Program-made: the position numbers and the translations under genes
From: an uncultured Bacteroidales bacterium
GTDB taxonomy: Bacteria > Bacteroidota > Bacteroidia > Bacteroidales > P3
Assembly: GCA_947168515.1 (NCBI GenBank)
Contig: CAMVMF010000008.1
Location: 1-64,000 of the forward strand
Length of the DNA stretch: 64,000 nucleotides
Reading direction: 5' to 3'
Shown here: positions 15,447-23,289 of the stretch, in pieces
How positions within the stretch are numbered: the stretch's first letter is position 1
Layout of the letters: each line of letters starts with the position of its first letter
The notes under the pieces: model-generated
Database searches by the model: none
Seen by the model: only the letters and a program-made list of their open reading frames with translations
What the model was told of the DNA's origin: nothing

Positions 15447-16370
15447 TCAAACCATAGGGTTTGGATTACCATTTCTTATTTGAGCGACCAATTCGTTGCT
15501 GATATTGTTGCCTATCTGGCGGCAAACATTTTGGCTCCACTGCTGAGCCACTGCAATGCGGGCAGCTTGCTCATTTTGGCCTTGCATTGTGGCGTAGATA
15601 TACCCAGCGTTGAAGTTGTCACCTGCCCCGATTGTACTGATGGTTTTAATACCCGTGACGGGATAGGTCTGGCATTCGGTGGGTGTATATACCCTTATTG
15701 GTTCCGAACCGTTAGTCAGGATCAGTGTGCGGCAGTGGGGACTTACGCGAGCGTATATCTCATCTCCTTCGTTCAGCTGATAAATATTGTAGAAGTCTTC
15801 TACAGACCCTCTCACAACATCGGCCAAATCCATATTCTCCACAATATTGGGCATCACATTGGGCAGGTCGCCAATATGATTTTTTCTATAGTTGACATCA
15901 TAATAAAGCCAGGCACCGGCATTGTGAGCTTGATGAAGCAATTCCCCCACTACAGGACGGAAGGTAGGGTCGATGGCAAAGAAAGAACCAAACAATACAA
16001 CGTCATCTTTCCCTGTCTGCGGCAGTTGGACATCCAATGCTTTTAAAGTTTGGTCCTTGTAAAAGAGATATTGCGCATCGTTGTTTTCGTCCAAGAAAGC
16101 CAGTGAGATGTTTGACTTGGCATTGGGTATGCGGCAGACATGATCCAGCGATACGCCATTTTCTTCCATAGAGTGGCAGATAATGTTGCCAATATGGTCA
16201 CTGCCCACTGCTGTCACCATGGCGCATGGTACTCCAGCCCGACCCAGAGAGACGATGCTGTTGAGTGTGGAGCCACCTGGGACGGCTTTCAGTGGCTGGT
16301 TGTCCTTGAAAAGTATGTCTAGTACGGTCTCGCCAATACCAATAACTCGTTTTTTCACCATTGTATTCAT
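15447..16370 (-). CDS. PfkB-family carbohydrate kinase
   Basis: A cytosolic ATP-dependent sugar kinase of the ribokinase/fructokinase fold, 307 residues. The N-terminal glycine motif appears as GIGETVLD and GGSTLNSIVSLGRAG (residues 32-46), and the C-terminal signature is TIGAGDNFNAGY with the catalytic base Asp251. The substrate-side residues resemble fructokinase-type members, but the specific sugar cannot be read from sequence. Starts are possible at 16370 or at the ATG for MVKKR nine bases later. It lies alone on its strand, beside a MITE-like repeat. Confidence 0.88.
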   Translation of the reverse strand: MNTMVKKRVIGIGETVLDILFKDNQPLKAVPGGSTLNSIVSLGRAGVPCAMVTAVGSDHIGNIICHSMEENGVSLDHVCRIPNAKSNISLAFLDENNDAQYLFYKDQTLKALDVQLPQTGKDDVVLFGSFFAIDPTFRPVVGELLHQAHNAGAWLYYDVNYRKNHIGDLPNVMPNIVENMDLADVVRGSVEDFYNIYQLNEGDEIYARVSPHCRTLILTNGSEPIRVYTPTECQTYPVTGIKTISTIGAGDNFNAGYIYATMQGQNEQAARIAVAQQWSQNVCRQIGNNISNELVAQIRNGNPNPMV

Positions 16371-16504
16371 CGTTTATGAGGGTATAAGGGTGCATCTGTT
16401 GGCTGGCAAATGCTTCAAATGGGCGTTGTATATCATTATAACAGTTGCTTTATTTATCGTTCACCCCAAGACGAAAAAAGAACAGAAAAACAAATATTAG
16501 ATAA

Positions 16505-16665
16505 ATGATTATCCGCTATCGTCCGAAATATGAAATCGCGTCTCTCCGAGACGCACTTATGGGGTTGATTCCAATCCCCACACTGCGAAAATCGGAGATT
16601 TTCTTGTATGGGGTTATTGAGATTAAGCCTCTCCGAGGCTTCTTCGGTACAATGCGGATAGTCAT
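16505..16665. repeat. MITE-like structured repeat with terminal inverted repeats (copy 1)
   Basis: An element of about 160 bp bounded by ATGATTATCCGC (16505-16516) and its near-complement at 16654-16665. Inside are three hairpins: GCGTCTC-tcc-GAGACGC (16538-16554), GGGGTTGATTCCAATCCCC (about 16561-16579) and GCCTC-tcc-GAGGC (16627-16639). A relative with the same ends and the AAGCCTCTCCGA hairpin lies at 46314-46517. It encodes nothing convincing. It looks like a non-autonomous transposable element or a structured-RNA-like repeat. Confidence 0.6.
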
Positions 16666-16686
16666 ATTAGATAATACAGATATAAT

Positions 16687-16725
16687 AGTAAGTGAATAAT
16701 GTCCTGCGTACATTATTCACTTACT
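16687..16725. other. Perfect 16-bp hairpin upstream of the yebC 3' end
   Basis: AGTAAGTGAATAATGT and its exact complement are separated by seven bases (CCTGCGT). Neither strand has a T-run right after it. It lies 25 bases beyond the yebC stop and could stabilise or terminate that transcript, or serve as a binding palindrome. Confidence 0.65.
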
Positions 16726-16749
16726 AAGGTGTGCGTAATGCAGGAGCAG

Positions 16750-17466
16750 TTATGCCATGTTGTGGAAGACGTTGACCACGTCGTCGTCGTTTTCGAGACG
16801 TTCGATGAGGCCGTTGACATCTTCTTGCTCTTCGGGCGAGAGTTCGCGCATGGTGAGGGGGATGCGCTCGAATTTGAATGACTTGATTTCGAAGCCATTG
16901 TCCTCCAAATATTTTGAAATAGGACCATAGTTCTTGAAGTCGGCGAAGATGTTGATTTCGTTATCTTCTTCGTCCAGGAACACTTCGTCGATGTCGTAGT
17001 CGATGAGTTCGAGTTCTAGCTCGTCCATGTCCACGCCTTCTTTGTTGGCGACCACGAAGGAGCATTTGCGCTCGAAGAGGAAATCGTTCATGCCCATGGT
17101 GCCCAGCTCGCCTTTGCCGCGCACGAAGGCGGCACGGATGTTGGCAACGGTGCGGGTGGGGTTGTCAGTAGCGGTTTCGACCACGAAAGCAGTGCCGTGA
17201 GGGCCTTTGCCGTCGTAGACCACCTCTTTATAGGCGCTCTTGTCCTTCTCGGTGGCGCGCTTGATGGCGCGTTCCACATTTTCTTTGGGCATGCTCTCGC
17301 TCTTTGCCGTAGCCATAAGCAGGCGCAGGCGGAGGTTGCTTGAAGGGTCAGGACCGCTGGCAAGGACTGCCAGTTCGATTTCTTTACCAATTTTGGTGAA
17401 TGTGCGGGCCATGTGCCCCCAGCGTTTCAATTTTCTTGCTTTGCGATATTCAAATGCGCGACCCAT
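16750..17466 (-). CDS. YebC/PmpR family translation or transcription factor
   Basis: A 238-residue protein opening MGRAFEYRKARKLKRWG, followed by ARTFTKIGKEIELAV, the hallmark N-terminus of the YebC family. The middle has YDGKGPHGTAFVVE and TDNPTRTVANIRAAF, and the C-terminus is acidic. The family has been described as transcriptional regulators, and more recent work links members to ribosome stalling at proline stretches; which role applies here cannot be read from sequence. The start is unambiguous. The upstream spacer carries TTTAGAATTGAGAA repeats that bound the next ORF. Confidence 0.93.
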   Translation of the reverse strand: MGRAFEYRKARKLKRWGHMARTFTKIGKEIELAVLASGPDPSSNLRLRLLMATAKSESMPKENVERAIKRATEKDKSAYKEVVYDGKGPHGTAFVVETATDNPTRTVANIRAAFVRGKGELGTMGMNDFLFERKCSFVVANKEGVDMDELELELIDYDIDEVFLDEEDNEINIFADFKNYGPISKYLEDNGFEIKSFKFERIPLTMRELSPEEQEDVNGLIERLENDDDVVNVFHNMA

Positions 17467-17473
17467 AGTTGTT

Positions 17474-17946
17474 GAATTTAGAATTGAGAATTTAGAATTG
17501 AGACCTAATGGGCGTAATTCCTATTCCCTATTCTGGTTATTACTCATTGTTAATTTTGTTTTTGCTTGTTTTTATTACCGATGTGAGTATGGAAATCAGT
17601 TCGTCTACATCGGCGTTGATTGAGGTGAAATCCTTTTCAGTGATAAAATCAGTATGGTGCAGCAGCTCAAACCAGTATTGAGTTTCGTCAGCTTCTTTTA
17701 AGGCAATGGCCATTTTGTTGATAAAATCTGCACGACTTTGGGCATTCCTACTTTCTCGAATGTTTGCTCCAATGCTTGTACCACTTCTCAACATTTGTTT
17801 GCTTAGAGCAAACTCTTTCTTTTCTAAGGTCAAGTGTTTGTACAGATTAACACAGCGGATAGCAAATGCCATACTTTTTGTATACAGGATGTTATCTTTC
17901 ATAGCTGCGTGAACCTTCTCAATTCTCAATTCTCAAATCTCAATTT
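17474..17946. repeat. Repeat-bounded cassette (TTGAGAATT inverted repeats) around a four-helix-bundle ORF
   Basis: At 17474-17503 the plus strand reads two copies of a TTTAGAATTGAGA unit. At 17915-17946 the minus strand reads four TTGAGA-type units in a row. The two arrays are therefore in inverted orientation and enclose about 410 bp holding only the gene at 17540. The right array also supplies the last codons and stop of the SulP gene. The arrangement looks like an inserted cassette. Confidence 0.5.
17540..17902 (-). CDS. Four-helix-bundle protein (S23/IVP family)
   Basis: A 120-residue all-helical protein if started at the ATG at 17902 (MKDNILYTKSMAFAIR). An in-frame TTG at 17929 would add nine residues but lies inside the repeat array. 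The motifs LYKHLTLEKKEF, LSKQMLRSGTSIGANIRES and FINKMAIALKEADETQYW are those of the four-helix-bundle family first noticed inside 23S rRNA intervening sequences and related to diversity-generating-element Avd proteins. These proteins bind nucleic acid; cellular roles of free-standing copies are not established. It is bounded by inverted short repeats and inserted between yebC and the SulP gene. Confidence 0.85.
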   Translation of the reverse strand: MKDNILYTKSMAFAIRCVNLYKHLTLEKKEFALSKQMLRSGTSIGANIRESRNAQSRADFINKMAIALKEADETQYWFELLHHTDFITEKDFTSINADVDELISILTSVIKTSKNKINNE

Positions 17947-19674
17947 GGAAAGGAATTCTGTGCATTCTTCGAAGGTCTTGAAGGTGTGCTCTTCCGGAAC
18001 TACGTCGGGGATGACGTCTAAGGTGCGCAGCATATACATGGGCTGGGGCTGGATGATTGTCATCAGCACCATGGTGCCATGCGACTGTATTTCCTTAATG
18101 GCTGTCTCCATGGCGTAGAGGCCCGACTGGTCCATGAAGCTGACCAGCTTCATGCGGATGATGACCACTTTGGCATCGGTGGGCACATCCTCCATCACTT
18201 CTTTGAATTTGGTGATGGAACCGAAGAAAATAGGACCGTTCAGACGTTGCACGTATATTTGTTTGCGCATCTCATCGGTGATACCGCCCTCGTCGCCCCA
18301 GGGTTTGCTTTTGTCGAAGTCGGCTTGGCCGGGGTCTGGCAGACCGCGGTGCAGGTCGGACTGGCTTATGGTGGCGGAGCTGTAGCCTCCTTCCACTAGG
18401 TCGCTGGCACGTTTCATGAACAGCACGCAGGCGATGACCATGCCGATGCCCACGGCGGTGAGCAGGTCAACAAATACCGTCACCAGCAGCACAACCACCA
18501 ATACCACGGCATCGGCCTTGGGGATCTTGAAGAGGTCTTTGAAACCTTTGAAGTCTATGATGCCCCAGCCCACGGTGATGAGGATGCCGGCCAACACCGA
18601 CAAAGGCACATATTTGACCACGCTTCCCAGTCCCAGCAGGATGGCCAGCAGGATGAGGGCGTGAATCATGCCGCTCAATTGTGTGCGACCACCGCTTTTG
18701 ACATTGACTACCGTGCGCATGGTGGCTCCGGCACCCGGCAGGCCGCAGAAGAGACCTGCGATGGCATTGCCGATACCTTGGCCTATGAGTTCTTTATTGG
18801 AGTTATGCTTGGTTTTAGTGATGTTGTCGGCTACCACAGAGGTGAGCAGGGTGTCGATAGAACCCAGACCAGCCAGCGTGAGGCCGGGGATGATGGAGGC
18901 CTTGAGGACGGCGAGCCAGTCGATGCTAGCTATGTCAATCTCGCTCTTGAGGAACACTGGCAGAGGCAGGCCCGAGGGTATGTCGCCGATGATAAGCTTG
19001 GAGTCGAGACCGCAGAAGAGGGATATTACCGTCATCACAATAAGGGCTACTAGGGTGGCCGGTATTTTCTTGGTGATGAGTGGGAAAAGTGAGATGATGA
19101 GGATGGTGCCAAGTCCCAACAAGAGGGCGGTAACGGAGATGCCCTCAGCCACAGCGGAAGGAATGCCGGTGACGAGGTCTATCATGCTGCCGGATCCCTT
19201 AAGACCCAACAGAGGATAAATTTGCTGAATGATGATGATGATGCCGATACCGCTCATAAAGCCCGAAAGGACAGGGTAGGGGATATAGCGGACATATTTG
19301 CCTATCTTGATGATGCCGAAAAGAATCTGGAACAAGCCGCAGAACAGGCCTGCCAGAGACATGCTGATAAGCACGGCTCCAAGATTGCCGCCAGAGCTGG
19401 CCCAGGCCCCTGCGATGAGGGTGGCCGAGACCACGGTCATAGGGCCGGTAGGTCCGCTAATCTGGCTATGCGTGCCGCCAAAGAGTGAGGCAAAGAAGCC
19501 GAGCATGGTGGCACCGACGATACCTGCCAAAGCACCCAAAGAGGCTGCCGAAGGTGAGTCTATACCGCCAAAAGCCTGTATGCCGAAAGCCAATGCAAGT
19601 GGGAGGGCGACAATACCAGCTGTCACGCCGCCAAAAATGTCGCTTTTGATGTTGTTGGTTTCAATAAATTTCAT
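17926..19674 (-). CDS. SulP family anion transporter with STAS domain
   Basis: An inner-membrane transporter of 582 residues. About ten to twelve hydrophobic segments run from residue 14 (GGVTAGIVALPLALAFG) to about 415, with FGGTHSQISGPTGPMTVV typical of SulP proteins. The cytoplasmic C-terminus (about 460-570) is a STAS domain with VVIIRMKLVSFMDQSGLYAM. Bacterial relatives carry sulfate, bicarbonate or dicarboxylates; no carbonic anhydrase neighbour is present to favour bicarbonate. The last codons (KLRFEN and TGA) fall inside the short repeat array at 17915-17946, so the native C-terminus may have been replaced by repeat sequence. A clear promoter lies upstream. Confidence 0.9.
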   Translation of the reverse strand: MKFIETNNIKSDIFGGVTAGIVALPLALAFGIQAFGGIDSPSAASLGALAGIVGATMLGFFASLFGGTHSQISGPTGPMTVVSATLIAGAWASSGGNLGAVLISMSLAGLFCGLFQILFGIIKIGKYVRYIPYPVLSGFMSGIGIIIIIQQIYPLLGLKGSGSMIDLVTGIPSAVAEGISVTALLLGLGTILIISLFPLITKKIPATLVALIVMTVISLFCGLDSKLIIGDIPSGLPLPVFLKSEIDIASIDWLAVLKASIIPGLTLAGLGSIDTLLTSVVADNITKTKHNSNKELIGQGIGNAIAGLFCGLPGAGATMRTVVNVKSGGRTQLSGMIHALILLAILLGLGSVVKYVPLSVLAGILITVGWGIIDFKGFKDLFKIPKADAVVLVVVLLVTVFVDLLTAVGIGMVIACVLFMKRASDLVEGGYSSATISQSDLHRGLPDPGQADFDKSKPWGDEGGITDEMRKQIYVQRLNGPIFFGSITKFKEVMEDVPTDAKVVIIRMKLVSFMDQSGLYAMETAIKEIQSHGTMVLMTIIQPQPMYMLRTLDVIPDVVPEEHTFKTFEECTEFLSKLRFEN

Positions 19675-19728
19675 TTAATGTGTTGAGTAAGTGTGAATAA
19701 TTGTGTTCTTTATATATAATAAGAATTT

Positions 19729-19737
19729 GCAAAGATA
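19729..19737 (-). promoter_or_regulatory. Promoter -7 element TATCTTTGC of the SulP gene
   Basis: The complement of 19729-19737 is TATCTTTGC, 55 bases before the ATG at 19674. It also lies after the end of the prmA operon, which marks the SulP gene as a separate unit. Confidence 0.75.
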
Positions 19738-19769
19738 AGTTTTTTTTTGGAAATATTAAAAGTCTACAG

Positions 19770-20615
19770 TCAAAGTTTCACCAATCGGAGGGCGGTCCAG
19801 CTTTGGCGGACTTTCTGTTGTTCAAGGCGGAGACCGATGGATTCGGCGTGATGCTGTAGGACGGGGACATCGCTCTCATAGAATCCGCTCAGCAGCAGTG
19901 TGCCGCCTTTCTCCAGCACTTGGACGTATGCTGCCATGTCGTTCAGCAGGATATTGCGGTTGATGTTGGCAATAATAAGGTCGAACTGCCTCTCGCCAAG
20001 TAGGGCGGCATCGCCAATGCGCACGTTCAGCTCCACGCCGTTGCGCTGGGCATTCTCCAGAGCGTTGTTGTAGGCCCATTCGTCTATGTCGATGGCCTCA
20101 ACGTATGCTGCCCCCCGCAATTTGGCCAAAATGGCCAGTACCGCTGTTCCGCAACCCATGTCCAGCACTCTCTTCCCTGTTACTTCCAGCTCGGTGAGGT
20201 AGGAGAGCATCATGTATGTGGTTTGGTGGTGGGCCGTGCCGAATGACATTTTGGGTTCAATCTCAATCTCATAGTCCACATCGGAGCGGTGCTCGTGGAA
20301 TGGGGCGCGTACCCACACCCGTTTGCCGTTGGTGGCCTCTACCAGCACGGGTTTGTGCTGTTTCTCCCACTCCTCGTTCCAATTCTTGTCGGGCATGGAT
20401 TCGAAAGAGTAGCTGCAGGAGGTCATGTTGTTGATGTCGGCCAGCTGTTCCTTCAACCAGCCTTCATCAAACAAACTCTCTTGCACATAGGCTTTTAGCC
20501 CATTGGGCGTTTCCACAAAGCTGTCGTATGGCCCTTCATTGCCGAGAGCGTCTACCAGCAGGTCGCGGTAAGGGTCGTTTTGCCCCAAAGTAATGGTGAC
20601 TTCGATATATTTCAT
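19770..20615 (-). CDS. prmA: Ribosomal protein L11 methyltransferase
   Basis: A cytosolic SAM-dependent methyltransferase that modifies ribosomal protein L11. It has 281 residues, on the compact side of the family. An N-terminal substrate-recognition domain is followed by the SAM fold: FGTAHHQTTYMML, then VLDMGCGTAVLAILA (motif I, about residue 155), AIDIDEWAYNN, and the IANINRNIL motif replacing the usual NPPY-type loop, as is normal for PrmA. It is the last gene of the sppA-topB-truA-prmA run, starting 3 bases after truA ends, so it is almost certainly co-transcribed. Confidence 0.92.
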   Translation of the reverse strand: MKYIEVTITLGQNDPYRDLLVDALGNEGPYDSFVETPNGLKAYVQESLFDEGWLKEQLADINNMTSCSYSFESMPDKNWNEEWEKQHKPVLVEATNGKRVWVRAPFHEHRSDVDYEIEIEPKMSFGTAHHQTTYMMLSYLTELEVTGKRVLDMGCGTAVLAILAKLRGAAYVEAIDIDEWAYNNALENAQRNGVELNVRIGDAALLGERQFDLIIANINRNILLNDMAAYVQVLEKGGTLLLSGFYESDVPVLQHHAESIGLRLEQQKVRQSWTALRLVKL

Positions 20616-20618
20616 AAG

Positions 20619-21365
20619 TTACAATTTTATTTCATCAAAAGGATATTCCACCCGTGTTAAGAATAGACCCTGCGGCGGCATGGATACACCTGCCGCACAG
20701 CGGTCCTTCTGTTCGACAATCTCCCGCAGTCCTTCGAGGGTGAGTTTGCCTCGTCCAACGTCCAAGAGGGTACCTGTTACAGACCGCACCATGTTGCGGA
20801 GAAATCGGTTGCTGCGGATGGTAAACACCCATTCGTCATCCCGTTCTTCCCACTGTGCCATACTCAGGTGGCAGATGTTTGTCTTGACTTGGGTGTGCAG
20901 TTTGGCAAAACTGGTGAAGTCTTCATACTCCATCAGCAGTTTGGCCCCCTCGTTCATCAGATTCAGGTCGGGATGGTAGTAGATGCGGCTGTACAGGCCT
21001 TGTTTGAACGGCAGTCGTCGGTTGCTCACATGGTATTGGTAGGTACGTGCCGTTGCATCGAAGCGGGCATGGGCATTATCCCGCACGCCAAAGATTTCAA
21101 AAATAGCGATGTCTTCAGGTAGGAAACTGTTCAGTTTGAAAGTCAGTTGCTCTGCGTCTATAGCAGTGTCGGTGGTAAAATGGGCATAGAAATCGCTGGC
21201 ATGCACACCCGTGTCTGTCCTTCCGCAGCCCACGATGGCAATGGGTTGTCGCAGAAGGGTGGACAGTGCCTGCTCTAGGGTGAGCTGTACTGTCGGTAGA
21301 TTGGGCTGGGTCTGCCAGCCGCAATAGTTGGCCCCGTTGTAGGCTAGGTGTATGAAGTATCGCAT
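20619..21365 (-). CDS. truA: tRNA pseudouridine(38-40) synthase
   Basis: Makes pseudouridine at positions 38-40 in the anticodon arm of tRNAs. It has 248 residues. The N-terminus is YFIHLAYNGANYCGWQ, the catalytic aspartate is in GCGRTDTGVHASDFYAHF (near residue 52), and the C-terminal half holds FTIRSNRFLRNMVRSVTGTLLDVGRG. All key features are intact. It starts 4 bases after the topB stop and is followed 3 bases later by prmA, another translation-modifying enzyme. Confidence 0.95.
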   Translation of the reverse strand: MRYFIHLAYNGANYCGWQTQPNLPTVQLTLEQALSTLLRQPIAIVGCGRTDTGVHASDFYAHFTTDTAIDAEQLTFKLNSFLPEDIAIFEIFGVRDNAHARFDATARTYQYHVSNRRLPFKQGLYSRIYYHPDLNLMNEGAKLLMEYEDFTSFAKLHTQVKTNICHLSMAQWEERDDEWVFTIRSNRFLRNMVRSVTGTLLDVGRGKLTLEGLREIVEQKDRCAAGVSMPPQGLFLTRVEYPFDEIKL

Positions 21366-21369
21366 GGCA

Positions 21370-23277
21370 TCATGTGTTAGGAGCGGTAGGCTGTGGAGGT
21401 GCAGGACGATAGGGGTCGGACTTCACCTGTTGCACCAGCTGCCACACCATTTGTTTCAGTTCGTAGATGAATTGTTGGGCATTGTATTTGTGGGCCTCTA
21501 TTTCGCGCAGTTTTTTCTCCCATTGGCCCGTCAGTTCGGCACTTTTCAGCAGGTCGTTGTGGATGAGTCCTATTAGTTGTATGCCTGTCTCTGTGGCGAC
21601 TAGCGATTTGCGTTCCTTGCGTATATAGTTGCGCTTGAAGAGGGTTTCTATGATGGCGGCGCGTGTCGAAGGTCGTCCGATGCCGTTCTCCTTCAGGGCA
21701 TCGCGCAGCTCTTCGTCGGTCACATTCTTTCCAGCGGTCTCCATGGCTCGCAACAGGGTTGCCTCGGTGTAGGGCTTAGGGGGCTGGGTCCATTTCTCGG
21801 TGAGGGTAGGGGTGTGGGGACCGTGTTCGCCTTTCTTAAAGTCTGGCAGCATTTTCTCCTCCTCTTTCTTGTTGCCCTCGTCGTCGGTGACGGCCTCTTT
21901 GGTGGCGTGTCCCCAGCTGAAGACATCGCGCCATCCCTGCTCTAGTATCTGTTTGCCAGTGGCCTTGAATTCCACCTTGCCTTTCTTGACTTTGCCTTGG
22001 CTGTTGAGCTCTTCGGTTTCCACCTTCCCGGTCACCGTAGTGGAAGAAAACTTACAGTCGGGATAAAATACGGCAATAAACCTTCGGGCAATCAGGTCGA
22101 AAACTTTCTTTTCGTTATATGTCATGTCGCCGTTGGCAGGATTCATGCCGGTGGGTATGATGGCGTGGTGGTCGGTTACCTTGGAGGTGTCGAACACTTT
22201 TTTGCTCTTCTTCAGCTTGGTGCCCATCAGGGGTTGGATGAGTGGCATGTATGGCACCAATCCTTGCAAAATCTTTGGACATTTGGGGTAGATGTCGTCG
22301 CTCAAGTAGGTGGTGTCCACACGGGGGTATGTGGTGAATTTCTTTTCGTATAGGTTTTGGATGTATTTGAGTGTCTCGTCGGCCGAGAAAGAGAATTTCT
22401 TGTTGCATTCTACCTGTAGGCTGGTGAGGTCGAACAGACGGGGCGGAGCCTCGTTGCCGGCTTTCTTGCTCACGCCGGTCACCTCAAAGTCGCGGTCCTT
22501 AATGAGTTCAAAAGCCTTGCGCCCTTCCTCTTCGCTGCTGATCCTGCCTTTGTTGCTGCCGGTGTTCTCCTCGTCATCGCTCTGTTTGAGGGTGAAGAGG
22601 GTTCCGCGGTAGACGGTGGCCAGCACCCAGTACTGTTCTGGCTTGAAATTCCGAATTTCCAATTGCCGGTTGACGATCATGGCCAGCGTGGGGGTCTGCA
22701 CACGGCCTATGGAGAGTACTTGTCGTTGGCCTTGACGATATTTGAGGGTGTAGAGACGTGTGGCGTTCATGCCCAGCAGCCAGTCGCCAATGGCGCGGCA
22801 AAGCCCCGCCTCATATAGCGACTGGTAGTCGTCCTGCGACTTTAGGTTGGCAAACCCCTCTTTGATAGCCTCGTCGGTCATGGAGGAGATCCACAGCCGC
22901 TTGACTGGGCATTTGGCCTGCGCCTTTTGCATCACCCATCGTTGGATGAGCTCACCCTCTTGCCCGGCATCGCCGCAATTGACAATGCTTTCAGCAGCCT
23001 GCATTAGACGTTCGATGGTGTGGAACTGTTTCTCGTAGCCATCGTTGTTGATGAGTTTGATGCCAAAACGCTGCGGAATCATGGGCAGGTCGTCTAGGTT
23101 CCATTGCTTCCACCAGGGGGTGTAGTCCTGAGGCTCTTTGAGAGTACATAGATGACCAAATGTCCATGTCACCTGGTATCCGTTGCCTTCCATATAGCCG
23201 TCATGGGCCACATTGGCTCCCAATATGCGGGCAATGTCGCGTCCTACCGATGGTTTTTCAGCAATACAGACTATCAA
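21370..23277 (-). CDS. topB: DNA topoisomerase III (type IA)
   Basis: A type IA topoisomerase, 635 residues. The Toprim domain begins CIAEKPSVGRDIARILGA; its second acidic motif reads DAGQEGE (Asp103, Glu107 and Glu109), where most relatives have DxDREGE, so one Asp is a Gly. The catalytic tyrosine is Tyr317 in TTYPRVDTTYL, with Val where RTD is usual. SIGRVQTPTLAMIVNRQ and IGRPSTRAAIIE are the other family motifs. There is no zinc-finger tail, in keeping with Topo III. It is the second gene of the operon, starting 12 bases after sppA ends. Identity is secure; the Toprim change is worth comparison with other Bacteroidota. Confidence 0.92.
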   Translation of the reverse strand: MIVCIAEKPSVGRDIARILGANVAHDGYMEGNGYQVTWTFGHLCTLKEPQDYTPWWKQWNLDDLPMIPQRFGIKLINNDGYEKQFHTIERLMQAAESIVNCGDAGQEGELIQRWVMQKAQAKCPVKRLWISSMTDEAIKEGFANLKSQDDYQSLYEAGLCRAIGDWLLGMNATRLYTLKYRQGQRQVLSIGRVQTPTLAMIVNRQLEIRNFKPEQYWVLATVYRGTLFTLKQSDDEENTGSNKGRISSEEEGRKAFELIKDRDFEVTGVSKKAGNEAPPRLFDLTSLQVECNKKFSFSADETLKYIQNLYEKKFTTYPRVDTTYLSDDIYPKCPKILQGLVPYMPLIQPLMGTKLKKSKKVFDTSKVTDHHAIIPTGMNPANGDMTYNEKKVFDLIARRFIAVFYPDCKFSSTTVTGKVETEELNSQGKVKKGKVEFKATGKQILEQGWRDVFSWGHATKEAVTDDEGNKKEEEKMLPDFKKGEHGPHTPTLTEKWTQPPKPYTEATLLRAMETAGKNVTDEELRDALKENGIGRPSTRAAIIETLFKRNYIRKERKSLVATETGIQLIGLIHNDLLKSAELTGQWEKKLREIEAHKYNAQQFIYELKQMVWQLVQQVKSDPYRPAPPQPTAPNT

Positions 23278-23289
23278 GGGTATGCGGTA

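Noticed and set aside
15375-16046. 223-codon plus-strand frame over the PfkB kinase gene
   Set aside because: The kinase on the minus strand has complete motifs; the plus frame shows no family pattern.
17926-17929. TTG start of the four-helix-bundle gene at 17929, overlapping the SulP stop
   Set aside because: It falls inside the repeat array, and the ATG at 17902 gives the N-terminus typical of the family; coupling to SulP looks accidental.
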